From Atopsyche davidsoni (taxonomy: Eukaryota > Arthropoda > Insecta > Trichoptera > Hydrobiosidae), in assembly GCA_022113835.1 (NCBI GenBank), contig JAILWY010000008.1, forward strand, positions 9,490,501 through 9,554,500: DNA of 64,000 nucleotides, in the 5' to 3' direction. Shown here in pieces: positions 32,850 to 45,400 of this stretch. The notes beneath the pieces were generated by a model. The model saw only the letters and a list, made by a program, of their open reading frames with translations. It had not been told where the DNA came from and searched no databases. Every line of letters starts with the position of its first letter. The stretch's first letter is position 1. The translations under genes and the position numbers were made by a program.

Positions 32850-33100
32850 TTTTATCAAGTGCCTCTCCTCAGAGGAGGTTGGCGACCATTTCACTGAGCA
32901 TATACTATTGGATTTGTTATATATTGGAAGGAAAAGTCTGCGTATTGCTGCTACCCATATAATCCTTTCCTTACAAAGATTTTGCGTTTAGACCTGATTC
33001 TCGATAAGGTACATCCAGTGCACATCCCTCCACAATAATTCCAAGTCCACTACTCCATTACCGATTCTTCCCAAGCACAAGCAACCGAATGGGAAGAGTA
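32850..33100 (-). repeat. SINE-like repeat, class B
   Basis: The tail complement TCAAGTGCCTCTCCTCAGAG is followed by GGCGACCATTTCACTGAGC, a shortened middle, AATCCTTTCCTTACAAAG, and the 5' block CCAAGTCCACTACTCCATTA. It sits directly after the foldback at 32659-32840. Confidence 0.6.
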
Positions 33101-33119
33101 TTGTGTATTCAACAGCTTG

Positions 33120-33639
33120 GTAATCACTACTCAACAAAATCAGTTTTCCAGCACTCGGACGAAATATAAATTAACCGTATGGCGCGGGCGATTGGAATCT
33201 TTTGATTAGTCATTAGTAATAAATTATTAATTGCGAGCGATTCGCCGTGTCGGTGCTCCCCGCGTGCTGCCCCGAGCTCCCTGCGTGCCTCACGACATGC
33301 CCGCTGAGGGTTGCGATCATGCTTCAAACACAACAAACTTGCTAAATCAACCCCCGCCGAGTGCGCCCCCGGGCGTGTTCACTAAATACAGAAACGCTGT
33401 AAAATTTTTAAAATGAGACCTGCAAGTGCTCTTTGCTCGTATTTTTTTTTTAGGGAATTAAATTAATGGAGTTTTTTTTTTTAATAAAATAAATGTGTTG
33501 GAATGGTATTGATGTAGAGGACTGTCAGTAGTCCAGTGCGGTACGCACGAGTAAAATATTTAAATCTAACTAATTAATTAAATTATGTATTTTTGATGTT
33601 GAAAAACAATAATTAACTGTATATTAAAATTATTACTAA
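33120..33639. other. Non-coding stretch
   Basis: A GC-richer patch at 33225-33380 has a 61-codon ORF with no recognisable motif. The remainder is AT-rich. Confidence 0.4.
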
Positions 33640-33740
33640 CTAAATCACGATGATATTTTTCTGAGAGTTTCTTTGAGTCATCTTCTATATATGAACTAAT
33701 GTGCCTAATCATATTAGTAATAATATAATAAACCCGTAAT
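33640..33740 (+). repeat. SINE body fragment (same family as 19.33 and 60.06 kb)
   Basis: AAATCACGATGATATTTTTC, TGAGAGTTTCTTTGAGTCAT and GTGCCTAATCATATTAGTAA match the SINE body and its 3' part. The tRNA-like head is absent. Confidence 0.6.
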
Positions 33741-33844
33741 GGTAATAAATATGCATCTGATTGACCAATCCATAAAATAGATATATGTATATTAAAATAA
33801 ATTTAAAAAAAATTCTTAATATTTAAAAAAATGTCTTCAAATAT

Positions 33845-34165
33845 CATCTCTGTCGTAAAGTGCATCTCATTAAATGAGGTTGGCGACCATTTCACTGAGC
33901 ATATTCTCAGTGTTCATTGTTTTCTAAGGGGAAAATAGTGTAATGGGTCCTTCTACACCGCAGTTTTATATTGCTGCTGCCCAATAGCATTATTGTATTA
34001 TCGTTTGGATCTGATACTCCTTCTGCAGTGAGCTAAAAAAACAATAGCAGGATCTCCCTTCCCCCCAACTCGAAAAGGTTCTTCTAGAGCACATCTCTCA
34101 ACATTCATTCCAAGTCCACTACTCCATTACCGATCCTCTGCACACGCTCAGGATACAGAATGGCA
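33845..34165 (-). repeat. SINE-like repeat, class B, longest copy
   Basis: On the + strand: tail complement AAGTGCATCTCATTAAATGA, then GGCGACCATTTCACTGAGC, GTTTTCTAAGGGGAAAATAG, TACACCGCAGTTTTATATTG, GGATCTGATACTCCTTCTGC, and the 5' block TCCAAGTCCACTACTCCATT with ACCGATCCTCTGCACACGC. The tail hairpin is CTCAT-TTA-ATGAG here, a compensated variant of CTCCT-CTG-AGGAG. Confidence 0.65.
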
Positions 34166-35525
34166 GCTATGCACAAACAACAATAATTTTAGAAGCTATT
34201 GTCAATCTAAATTTTAAACAACTACTTAAGTCTTGTGAATATCATAAAATACTTTACGCAGTGTTAAACCTTCATATTAATGTATGTTATAGCTGTTGAG
34301 TAATATAATGCGAGGGTAGGTGTCCTTCCCTCGAGGGGTGTCGGGTATAATGAACCCATCACGACCCCTGCCGGCCATGTCGAGGGCAAAACAACAAGCC
34401 GAGCGAGGCGACAATCCACCGGACTTGAATTAATATCGCAGAGGCGACAGCCTGAAATATTATCAAAATTTTCACAACAACATTTCAAGCCACACAACCC
34501 CATGTAATAATTCATAATTATCAAATTAAGACAACATTTATTACATATTAAATGCCGGGCAAACAGTTGTCTAAATTTTTATACGTGCACCTAATCACAG
34601 GTGTTCAGCAAAATATATCTCAGAATGAGCAGCTTAAATGCTTATAACGATTGATATTTATTGAAACACCTGCGAGTGTTCAATAATATATTTTCAGCAC
34701 AGTTATAAATATCTATCATTGTTTAGAACTGCTTGCTTACCTGCCTTTTATTCTCGGTGAATTTTGATTGGCTTATGCATGCTTAGAAATTCCTCGTTTA
34801 TTCTCGTTGTGTCGGTTATTTTCTGTGATTTTTTCATAAAAACAAGCCTAAGGGTCGCCAGTCCACGCCACCTGACATTTCTCGACACTTTGTGATTAAT
34901 GAATTAAAAGCACTTGGAAAATTCAAAACAACAGAAGCAAATGACAAGCAATAAAATAATTTGTCATCTCCTTAAGCTGTTACTTGACAGGACTGAAAAT
35001 CAAAAGCTCTGTGTATATTTTTTTAATAATTACTTAATTCTTCTTCTGACCGATCTGTTTACGTGATGGATTTTTTAGATTGTTCATGCCTTTCATATGT
35101 AAAATCATTCAAAAAAGTGCTATGCGAGATTTCCCATCACCATTCCTAAAGCATGGGAATATGCACGGGGCTGCAGGTGCTCCCGAGCGATCAGGAGTTA
35201 CCGAGTGTCAACCTTCCAGCAATTCCTTTGTTCCACGAAATAAAACATGCACGAGCAGATGTCGAACTTCTGCTTTTAATGATGCAAGGAAAATGCACTT
35301 TAGTCTAATGCAATCTACACATATACAAAACCACAAAAAAAAAACAATTTTGCTGTACATAAATAAATTATATATTTACGTGTGCGTGTGTTTGCGTGTA
35401 CTTTTATATTTATTGGTGTTTCACGAGGATGTTGACAATGAGCTTTAAACGCGCTGATATTCCAGAGTGCTAAAGAATGAAAAAAATAGAGGAACTGCGT
35501 GACCTTGGGGCCAGCGCCTTAAGAA
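34166..35525. other. Non-coding stretch
   Basis: ORFs at 34264-34524 (- strand, 86 codons) and 35080-35448 (+ strand, 122 codons) have no recognisable motif. The latter shifts from mixed composition into a cysteine/valine/tyrosine run caused by a TATA/GTGTGCGTG simple repeat. I do not call either a gene. Confidence 0.4.
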
Positions 35526-35526
35526 T

Positions 35527-35587
35527 GGGGGGGGGGGGAGGGGGTTGTCATGGGACCCCCCCCCCCCTCCCCCCCCGCCCCATGCCC
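35527..35587. repeat. G-run / C-run inverted tract
   Basis: A run of 12 Gs, an A and 5 more Gs (35527-35544) is followed 10 bases later by a long C tract with single T or G interruptions. The two can pair as a hairpin or each form tetraplexes. ORFs translated from it (glycine- or proline-rich) are artefacts. Confidence 0.75.
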
Positions 35588-37209
35588 CCCGCGGCGACGT
35601 TTTTATTGTTTTATTATTTTCACAGATTTTATTTTCCGCCCAGGAAGTCCCGCCTGCCTGCTCTCCCCCCCTTTTTGTCTCCGAAATGAAAAAAATACAC
35701 CCCCGACCGGCGGTGGTTTAACTGCCGGAGTATAAACTCAGTTTAAGTACTGCGCGCGAGTAGTTGACGCACTTGAGATAAATCTAATAATTGAGTAATT
35801 TTGTCGATTAGCTATTACGACACATTTTTTAACAAATTTTTAAATGTAGTTGCGCGTTATTCTGGAAAACATTTTTCAAAAATAATAACTATACTTAAAA
35901 TTGAAATACCCATAGATTTCAGCAAAAAAATATTCAATACAAATATCGCGTCATTCGTTAAAAAGATAATTTAATAAATTAATCTTTCAAGTGTATATAT
36001 ATTTTTTTAAATATATAGTTCCCTTTAATATGGCAGGCTATGGTAGTTTTTATGAGCCGAATTAATGAAGTTGTTGGAGCATCGGTGGAGTCGCCACTTT
36101 CAGGTTAAACTTTTGTGAAAAATCCTATAATTCTTAACAAATCTGCGTCCGACAGTAGCCCCCTACAACCCAATTGGTTTTTTTACTTGCAACGCAAACA
36201 ATAACTCGCGACTTTATAGGCCTTATTACTACTGAAAAAAATAGTTTTATGAATTTGAATTTTTATAACTTCCAGTTAAACCTTTTCTTCGTGAGTCAGT
36301 TTTTAATTTTTTTTGTCTTTTGGGTAGCTTTTCGTTTGAATACTTAACAATTAAAATTTTTAACCTCTTACATGATCTGTTCGGATATTTTTCGGTATTT
36401 ATTAATGATGTACCATTTTTTATTTGTATAATTTTAATGTTTTAAGCTTTTTATTTAGATTTACGTGTATAAGATCTTGGGTTGTCTCTAAAATTATGTA
36501 ATAATCAAATAATCCTCCCTTCAAAATAATAATATGAATCGCTGGACTTTTAATTAGCTTTAAGGCATTTTCAAACGAGTATACATTATTTTTGTTGTAA
36601 AAATAGCATTTCTTCAACGCGGCTATTACCGAATTCAATTTTAAACTAAATTATAATAAAAATATATTTTTTTATTATTTTAATAATAAAAAAGCCTGTA
36701 TTATGGTTGATTATTAAAATCTATTTAAAATAAATTAAGAGGCCAGTTTCTCTTTTTCAATCTATACTATGTGATCTACTGCGCCTCATACAATCAATTT
36801 TGATGGAGATAAAATACATCCTTAGCTTATAATTCTAAATTAAGCAAATATAAAAGGTTATTTATCTTTGTTTCAAATAAATTAGATTCTCATGTAAGTT
36901 CGGGGTAGAAATATTCGAAAGCCTCTAGTTTCCACTCGTAAATCTTGTTAATTGGCAACATCGGCGATTCAAAGCAATTTTATTTTATTTATATTGTCCC
37001 AGTACGAAAATACGACATCCAATAAAGGCAATTTAGTCGAGTTGTAAGTCCGGCCGACAGATGTCTCTGCCGGAGATCGGCTGATTGGTTTGAGCCCGCG
37101 CTAAGGAGGAGGGGGGGGGGGAAGCACAGGGGAACAGCTAGAACTATCTACGGGGACATCTGCAAATAAATTATTATATTTAATGTTTATTTATTTTATG
37201 GCGCGAAAG
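35588..37209. other. AT-rich non-coding stretch
   Basis: No gene. Another G-run lies at about 37107-37122 (GGAGGGGGGGGGGGAAGC). Confidence 0.45.
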
Positions 37210-37300
37210 ACATTTTTGACCGAGTGTACTTGGTGGAATTCCATATTAATATTTTAAATAAAATACTTTAAAAGGTTGACGAAACCGGTCACCAATGGTT
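37210..37300 (+). repeat. 'AACCGGTCACC' repeat, copy 3
   Basis: GAGTGTACTTGGTGGAATTC, CATATTAATATTTTAAATAA, then GACGAAACCGGTCACCAATG. This copy lacks the inverted second arm. Confidence 0.55.
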
Positions 37301-37899
37301 TGCTGCTACCTTTTAACTGCTACCATATATTTCTACATTCCTTCTTTAACTGTTGTTTATCTGAGCTCAGTGTTTCAAAAATAAGGCGATGACCTTCTAA
37401 AATTTCAATCGAGACCACAGTGCGGGGGCAAACCGGAAAACAGCTAAGGGTGTTTTTACGTCTCACCCCGCGACCACTAATGGACAACAGTTGTAGGCTC
37501 GGGGTGAGACGTCCCGTGCCTTCGGATTATTCAGGAAAGGCTTAAAATCCATTTGTGGAGTATTAGAGGGACATCTGAAAAAAGGTTCGGTTTGAAAAAA
37601 AAAAAAAAAAAACACAGAATTAGTTCAACTTATACGGGAATCGTGATAATCAAAATGACCGTAGAGTTAACATTAGATGAATATTCATTTTACAAATATA
37701 ATACAATACAAAACACAACTTTACTTATGAGATTATACATAAATATTATATACTAGCGGATACCCGGCGCGTTCTACTGCGCTAAATAAAGAAATAGAAT
37801 ACTTTTTTTATTTGTTCAAAAAAAAAAAAAAAGGAAATTTTGTTTATATATTAACTTTTTATCTTAATGCTAGCGGATATATTGAGTTTTTTCCGTAGG

Positions 37900-38140
37900 T
37901 GTGTAAACATAAAGTCTTTTCGGAGTTCCAACTCTAAACGCAACATGGATTTTGCGAAAAACAGGAATTTTCTATGTTCAAACCAGCAATACTTAGTGAT
38001 TGGCCGTGAGCCTTGTTGATAGTTATCACAACAGCACAATTTAGGTGGATCTAAGTTGCGAATGTGCATCGGTGAACCAACTTTTAAAGTTAAGATATGT
38101 GGTGGCATTCCAGATGGTTCCAAAGAGTTAAAAAAAAACT
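37900..38140 (-). pseudogene. Helitron Pif1-like helicase C-terminal remnant
   Basis: EPSGMPPHILTLKVGSPMHI followed by RNLDPPKL is the conserved late block of the Helitron Pif1-family helicase. The motor motifs (Walker A and B) upstream are deleted, and the frame decays after PPKLC. It lies directly after the Rep remnant, so most of the helicase was lost in one internal deletion. Confidence 0.8.
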
Positions 38141-38212
38141 CTTTTGGATAGTTGACAGCTTGTTCCTCACTGTGTCAATCGATTTGTACTTGATATCAGT
38201 TATATATCACAG

Positions 38213-38928
38213 TTATATAATAGTTGGATATCGTTCGTGAATACTGAAACCAAGAATTCGCCAAACAGCTTCATTACTGCGACCCATCTGAAATTGAGTG
38301 ATTTCATAGTTTCGATTTGAAAGCTCAAACACTGCCATATCACTGCCTTTGTTAACATATTTGCATATGTCCTTACATATGAATTTCACGGAGTTGCAGT
38401 ATTCCACATTGATATATGATTGAAATGTTTTTTACAGTATTGGACTGTATGGAACAATCCATATGTTATCAATGTCAATATCGACGTTTCTTAATTTAAT
38501 GGTGGTGGTGTATCCTCCATCTTCTGGCTTTCGTAGACCAGTTTGAGTTTCATCGATCAAATCGCGTGGATATCTTTTCGTGCATTTGCCGTCTTTTATG
38601 CAAGGCGAATTCATATGCAACACTCCGCATGGGCCGTGATGTTCTTACAAACAACGTCAAAAAGTATCAGATCTTCACGTTGATGCGGGTGTTCAGCAGA
38701 TATAAGATCGATGTCGATTTGAGTTGGAATAATTTTTTCAATAGACGAAACTTGTAATACGAATATTTTCGTATAATAATTTTTTTCCCATATATAAACA
38801 GACAAACTCATTATGATAAAACACGTTGTGAATGACAGATAGTGATTTTGTTTTGAAAGTCCGTACGATCTGTCCGCGCGATCTTCACAATGTTCTTTTT
38901 TCAATTTTTTGCGAGGAACGATGTCCAC
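38213..38928 (-). pseudogene. Helitron Rep (Helitron-like N domain) remnant
   Basis: Going 5' to 3' on the - strand: DLISAEHPHQREDLILFDVV followed by CKN; then NSPCIKDGKCTKRYPRDLID and the motif TGLRKPEDGGYTT; then DIDNIWIVPYSPIL; and after a frameshift EYCNSVKFICKDICKYVNKG and GRSNEAVWRILGFSIHERYP. These are consecutive conserved blocks of the Helitron Rep protein (rolling-circle replication initiator). Two frameshifts and small deletions break it. The HUH metal-binding block further N-terminal is not recognisable. Confidence 0.85.
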
Positions 38929-39327
38929 TTTACAGATGTTGAAAATTTTTGTATGGAAAATATCAAAAATCGACCTAATTCTGTTCCGTAAGTTCGGCAG
39001 CCTGTAACGGCAAGTTCATTCTAATATTTACAAACATCAATATCAGTATTTCTCGATTGGTAGCCATGCAGGCAGCCAGCTTCAAGACATTTTCGCGTAT
39101 ATGCAATACGCGAAAATGGCAGTTCCTTTTATGAATTGGAAACTTTTGTATGGGATTTTTCTTAATTGAATAAACCAAATTTGATAATCAATTTTTATAA
39201 TTTTAGTGGTCTTGATTACTTTCGGTATTTTTGGCTTTCAAATAAACACGGTGTGGGGCTCGTCGGTCGTACGGTTTCAAAGCCTATAGCGGACTAACAA
39301 ACATTTTTAGTGTTTTATATATATAGA

Positions 39328-40446
39328 TAGATAAACTGGAAAAAAATATACATTGATGATATTTTTTGAAGTAAAAATTATAGTAAACAGGCAAAAATTA
39401 TCTTATTTCTTTTTCGAAATAAAACTTGTGATTGCGATAAATATGAAGACTATAACATAATTAATACGTTAAATATTTTTTTGTATCAAATCTATGCATC
39501 AAAACTTGTAACATGTGCATAAAAAGATTATCTCTAAGCAACAAAAAAATACTTACACAACGTAAATTAAATTGTACATATACTTGCAAATGCAGCAGAG
39601 AGTTTCATCACAAATTACGAGAGCTTCCTGAAATGGGGCGCAGTTAGAGCACATCCCCGCATTTTCTTGCACCAACTTGCGGCTGATAGCACTTAATGCG
39701 CCATTAACACACGCTGTGTCTCTGCAAGTTTGGTCGTATAACTTTTGGACAAAAAATTCCATTGGGGTTGAAATAATGCAATTGGGTTAGCGAGAGGGAT
39801 TCTTGTGGTTCGATTTTGCAATTATCGACAGAGAGCGTGGAAGTTCACGTAAAAGTCGTATTGATATAGAAAATAGGTATTTATGTACACATTACGTGTA
39901 AAATTTATTGCTAAAAGGATTCGCCGCATACACGCGAGAGGTTATTGGATTTCATGCTGCGTAGTGTTTGGAATCCGAAATTCATACAAACACTATTTTA
40001 TTATAAGGCAATCATAAAAGTTGTCTTATAAACGAGATCCTTTAAAGTAAACGTTTTTTGGTGTAAAACTACAACTGATTTAATATATGCATACATAGTA
40101 TTATTAAAAAATTTCAATATTTTTTTCTGAACTTCGTGCGAAGGCTCCTCCCTGAAAATGCTTTTCCCCTTCAAAACACGAAAATTAAATCTCACGCCAA
40201 CACAATATTCAGTTAATTCTAAAATCGACTCTCAGGACCGAAGCTTAATGGAAACATAATAGGGTAGGACCACATCCGGCTGATAAAATCAATACAACCT
40301 TCTTACCCCGTAAGTCTATCATCCCTTCCCACCGTCGTGCTCGTGATTACTCGCCTGGGGCGCCATAAACATCCCCTCACAAGGTTTACTGATCTGAAAC
40401 TGTGTAAAGTAATTAAAGGGAATGATTATGGTGCTTATTGTCCATA
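39328..40446. other. AT-rich non-coding stretch
   Basis: The - strand ORF at 39553-39762 is cysteine-rich (ACVNGALSAISRKLVQENAG then MCSNCAPF and CCICKYM) but matches nothing I know and has no flanking exon signals that I trust. Confidence 0.35.
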
Positions 40447-40477
40447 TATATTAAATATATATATATATATATATATT
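40447..40477. repeat. AT microsatellite
   Basis: A run of (AT)n of about 30 bp, with one interruption at its left edge. Confidence 0.8.
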
Positions 40478-41083
40478 ATAACAGGTTTAATTATATTACA
40501 AGTGCAGGTTTGTCTCGTCAGCTCTCTCTGTGTAAAACAGATTTTCTGAAACTGAATTGCATCAGAGGATCGAATTCAATAACGTAAAGTTCCTGACTTC
40601 CAGTTGCTCCTCCGTCACCGGTCGATGTTACATCCATTGAGATAAAATAAAGTGAAAACTTCCATCCAACTCACAAACGCCACAATCCGATAAGAGATAC
40701 TTGATACTTTCATCCCTTGAATTTAATCAGCACCCCCCTGCTGAAGAAAACTGTTGTTAACTTGTTTTTCTCATGTCAGTGAGCATCTCGTATCATACTT
40801 AATCGAATTACCGATTTATTTTATTTTTATTTCTTTACCAGATCCTCATATTTTAAATATTGCATTAAATTTAATTTCAAATAAGAAGCATCGTTTGTCA
40901 TGAAATATTTTTCAATTTACCTAAAAATATATTTGACAAGCTTTATATTACAGTCGTGGTTTTACATATTTGTGATATAATGAGTGATATTTTACATTTA
41001 TCCCTCGTCAACAAAACTGTTTGCCTTGATTTAAGACTCACCGCACGCCACCGGTAATTACGATTTTTAATATTTTTTTATTT

Positions 41084-41143
41084 AAATTTTATGAGCAGGT
41101 AACACACCTACTCATAAAATTTATAAATCGGTTGATTTATAAA
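41084..41143. repeat. Two consecutive hairpins
   Basis: AAATTTTATGAGCAGGT (41084-41100) pairs with ACCTACTCATAAAATTT (41106-41122) with one mismatch. TTTATAAATC (41120-41129) pairs perfectly with GATTTATAAA (41134-41143). They share three bases, so only one can form fully at a time. Confidence 0.6.
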
Positions 41144-42124
41144 CTTTTTTTTTTATATAAAATACTCGGACACAAAATTCACGTAGAAAACTACTAGTGG
41201 CCCTATACGTTTAATTTTTTATTTTATATATCATTAATAACCTTATCGTTAGATTAAATGTCAAATTGGACTTCATACAAAAAGAGCGATTCAAATCTGG
41301 GCATTTCTCAAATGGTAATTAATCAAATTACTCTCGCAACTGATAGTTCGTCAACTTTTAATGAAATAATTATATTAATAATAATTTATTTTTAATGGTA
41401 CTAAAGTATCATTAATTTTAATTAAGCTCTCCGTAGAAAAGTTCCAGAGTTACAAGCTTTCAAGAATATTGCATTAACGTTTATTAATAATCACTAAGAG
41501 ATTTCTTAAAATCTCATATATTAAAAATCTAGCATATGACATCCCAGGTCTAACAAAACACAATATATATTAAATATAATATACGTGTCCAATATTTGGG
41601 AGAATTTCATGGTATGAAGTTTGTATTTAACTTCTGTACATACTCGTACATTTATAAGTTTGGGCTCGAATGTGGGTTGAAAATATATAAATGTATATAT
41701 ATATTAACAGAGAGAAAGCAATACATTGATGAATATAAGAATTTATTATTAAAAAAATGGATGAGAGCATTAGTTCGGAATCGGCGTGTTCACAAAAAGC
41801 CTCTACATCGATAAAACCAACAGGCCGATTAACTACCCCTATTTCAGCCAGGCATAGAAACACATCGAATTGAAAGCATTCACAAAATACCTGCTCTACC
41901 CACAAGGCCGTTGAATTTTTAATTGAGGCAAACAATTCAACCGCCTGTCAGCATGGCGACCTGCAGCCGCGAGGAACTTTGCTAATATCGGAATTGTAAA
42001 TCAGACCTGGGCTGTAGTAAATGGCATTAGAATTCTTGGCCCCTTCGTTCGGCAAAGTTAAACTTCGGTAATTCTGCAACGACAAACTTAGTTAATGCAT
42101 CAATTTGCTATGAACTGTGTTTTT

Positions 42125-42400
42125 TTTTTTGACCTTAAAGGAGATTGCTTAATGATTCACTGGGCATATCTCTATCCAGGGCTGGTCTTATTAGTTCGGC
42201 TGTAGTCTCGATTTTTAACTGCAGGTGTTTCTACTTCAATTAACTTGAATTTTCTTCTAGATAATCAGTGTTTAATACGGACAGGAGTATTTGATAGAAT
42301 TTCATTGTTATATTATAGTAAAAAATGTTCACAGTTATTCCAACTTGTTCATATTTGAAGCTACTAGTCTCTCCAATTCTCAGACGGTTACGTAAACTAT
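42125..42400 (-). repeat. Degenerate RTE-like LINE 3' end (class A)
   Basis: CACTGGGCATATCTCTATCC, GGCTGGTCTTATTAGTTCGG and CTAGATAATCAGTGTTTAAT follow the same order as the copies at 16.7 and 28.5 kb but are heavily mutated. No frame survives. Confidence 0.45.
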
Positions 42401-45400
42401 TTACGACAATCAAATGGTAAAGCGCAAGAGACAGGCAATGATTGTCAGAAATTCTTTACAATTACAATTTAATACGATTCATTACAAATTCAAATTAATT
42501 AATGTATTTTTAAGTAATTTTATTAATAAGAATTTAATTGTAAAGCAACGTTATGTTATCTCTGTTAGGGCAGTTCCAGTCACGGGGGATTCATTCCTGT
42601 AACGAGTGCTTTACGCAGAAACGGTCTTTCGTGTGTTCAAAGCTTAATGAAGGGATTTAGAACAAGTCATACTCGAAATAATGGGTTTAATATATGTTTG
42701 TGAGTCTACAAATATTATAATAGGCTGTATTGATTTTCACTCCATAAAGTATACGCAGAAGCTTAAATCAGCGCGGTGATGAAGGGGTTGTTAATTGAAA
42801 GGTTGTCATCGGAACAGGCCCTAATGACCGCATTCGGAAGCCGGGCGCACCAACCATGACAGACACCCCTGCTAGTCGGAGGCTATATTTTATGGGGTAT
42901 TATTTTTAAATAAGCTAAGTAGGCTAGCTGTTATATCAACAAAAAAAATAATGCGAGATTGGCATATTGTATTAAAAATTATTTGGCACGAATGGAGTAC
43001 AACAACGATTTAGCGTCGGCAAAACAATTATATGCGTGCGCCATATTTTATGTCGGTGTGTGAATAATAAATAACTTTAAAAAAAATCAACCGATTTCAA
43101 AATATAAGATATTTTTATTTAATTTGGCTTTTTACAATTTATTTAAAATAGATTTTAAATACAATATAAATCAAGTGGCTGCCTTTATTGGCCAAATCAA
43201 AATATCCCCTTTTTCATCACTTTTAGATATGTTAGATTCCCAACATATCTTTACATAGATATTTTTACTACATAAAGTAACATATAAAATATTAAAAAAA
43301 AAAAATTCTGTCTGAAAAATCAGAATATTACATGTGACTGTCAAGAAAAGTTTCAGAACCCTGTATGTATGTAATTTAATGAATGTATCCCTGTTTGGTT
43401 CATGGAACGACCTGACCTAAAATGGCAGAAGTTCATAGAACGAACGACACCGGAAGTCCGCAGAAAGCTCTAAACGAAGCTGAAGTTCCGCCCTCGCGCC
43501 ACAGCCTGTCAGTGCCAACAACCCTAGTGGTGTTAAAACTGCCTACAACTACTTTTCAAATTTAAATTGCAAAGCCGCCTCTGCCCCGGGCCGCCCTCGC
43601 CCTGAACTTCAGGACTTTGATATTTATCAGATCAGCTGATTCTAATGGAAGTGTTGCGATTAACTACTGATAACTACCTGTAAATTGTGCTTGCTTATCC
43701 TTTAAGTATCCTTTAAATTATATGAAAGAAACTCACTGTGGTACAATATTCCATAATCTTACATGAACTCTTTAATTAAATAGACTTGATTTACTCGTAT
43801 ATGTATTTCCTTACTTGCGGTACGAACTAATAGCGTTATCGGAGGGTTGTCTGTATTTACATATAAAAATAGCAAGAGAAAGTTTCATTACATCAGATGT
43901 ACATTAAGTCTCACAATCGTTACAATATATGTTAGAATAATGTACGAACTAGAGCAATACCGACGGAAATGGCAGCTAAACGATCAGAGACTCCTCCGTT
44001 CTCTTTTATTAGATTCACATCGAAATTCACTGGAATAAGCAAATACACAATATTGTCACCCCTCGCGTATTTGTCGGTCTATTCTGAAAATTGCTTTGGT
44101 TCCCACCCTCCGCCCTCATTTCTGATAAAAACAATGCTAGGCACTGGAAACGAAGGCTTTCAAGGACCCCGAGGTCACATGAAATGCTAGAGACATTTCA
44201 CTCTTAAATTTACAAATATTTATCCACGTGATTTCAATATATATTGAGAGTATAAACTTTGTCCATAAACGTACTACTCTTTATTTTATTCCATTTCTCC
44301 ACCTGTGAAAGACGGAGTTGAAGAAAAACTACTAACTTCGCTAGTTGGACAAGTGACTAGAAACGATATAAAACAGCAAAATCATTCAATAAACCATTGC
44401 TACAGATGGTGGCTATTATGATTAACTCGATGATAGTTATTTTTTAACAAACTTATCAAGCAAGAAGGAAGCAAGTGGCTTCCTTATCACTGGACCACCG
44501 GGCGTTCACAGCCAAGCAACACTCACAGTGAACAAACACACAAAGCAATATCACTCCTTAATCAAAACACAATAGTTTTGTGTAGTCTCTGGTTTACAAT
44601 TCTAAAGTGAAACACTGCTTATTCCATACACATTTCGAGGATATTGTCTAAAAGGGATTGTTGGCTTTATTATTGGAGGGGAAGTTTTAAGCCTTTCTCT
44701 AGTCTAACGTAATTACCGGGGCGTAGGATGTATGAGACAGAATACGAATGATAAGTTAGCTTACAAAGCTTTTAACCCTTTCTAATGCAGAATAACTCAA
44801 TTACTATTCGAACCTTTAATACATTTGCGATATTTATTAATTGATATTTTTGTACTAATCCGTCCTGTTATTTAGTTAAAACAACATAACCGGGGAAGGT
44901 TGACAAGAATTCATTGCGTTGCAAATTTATTATATTAAAAAAACATGTGATAAATGATAAACCTTTCCAAAGATCCAAAGCTTCAAAATAATTTTAAAAA
45001 AATTATTTGATACTTTTTAACTGCTTTGTAAACATGTCGGCATGTATGGCATGAATTTAAATTTATATGAGTAATATTTGACTACAAAATCACTACTTAT
45101 TCGTATTCATTACAACATGTGTATTTTGATGTGGTATTACAGATTTTTTTTATAATTAAAATTTTCCCATTTCTCTCAATGCTCTTGATTAATTTCATGA
45201 AAATTTCTTCGGGCCTGAAAACAGACTGAAAGCTCAATTTATTATTTCTCAGGGTTTCTTCTTTCAGGCCGCTTTTATTGCTTTTGCATAAATTATGTTG
45301 TCTTGCGGTTTTTTATTTTGTATGTACAGTGCGTGGTGAACAAACATCTGCTTTTTAAGTGGCCGGGGAGCCTCGCCGGTCAGAAAAAATGACACAAAAC

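Larger units (their letters stand above)
37753..39327 (-). mobile_element. Deleted Helitron with Rep/helicase remnants
   Basis: On the - strand the element starts TCTATATATATAAAACACTA after a host A and ends GCGCCGGGTATCCGCTAG before a host T. A GCGC...GCGC hairpin lies 10-26 bases before the end (37767-37782). These are textbook Helitron termini and insertion site. The interior keeps parts of the Helitron-like N domain and the last part of the Pif1-type helicase, with frameshifts and a large deletion between them. It belongs to a different Helitron family from the short copies at 13.1 and 63.0 kb. Confidence 0.85.

Noticed and set aside
35080..35448. 122-codon + strand ORF
   Set aside because: Composition changes abruptly along its length and the end is translated from a TA/GTGTGCGTG simple repeat; no motif.
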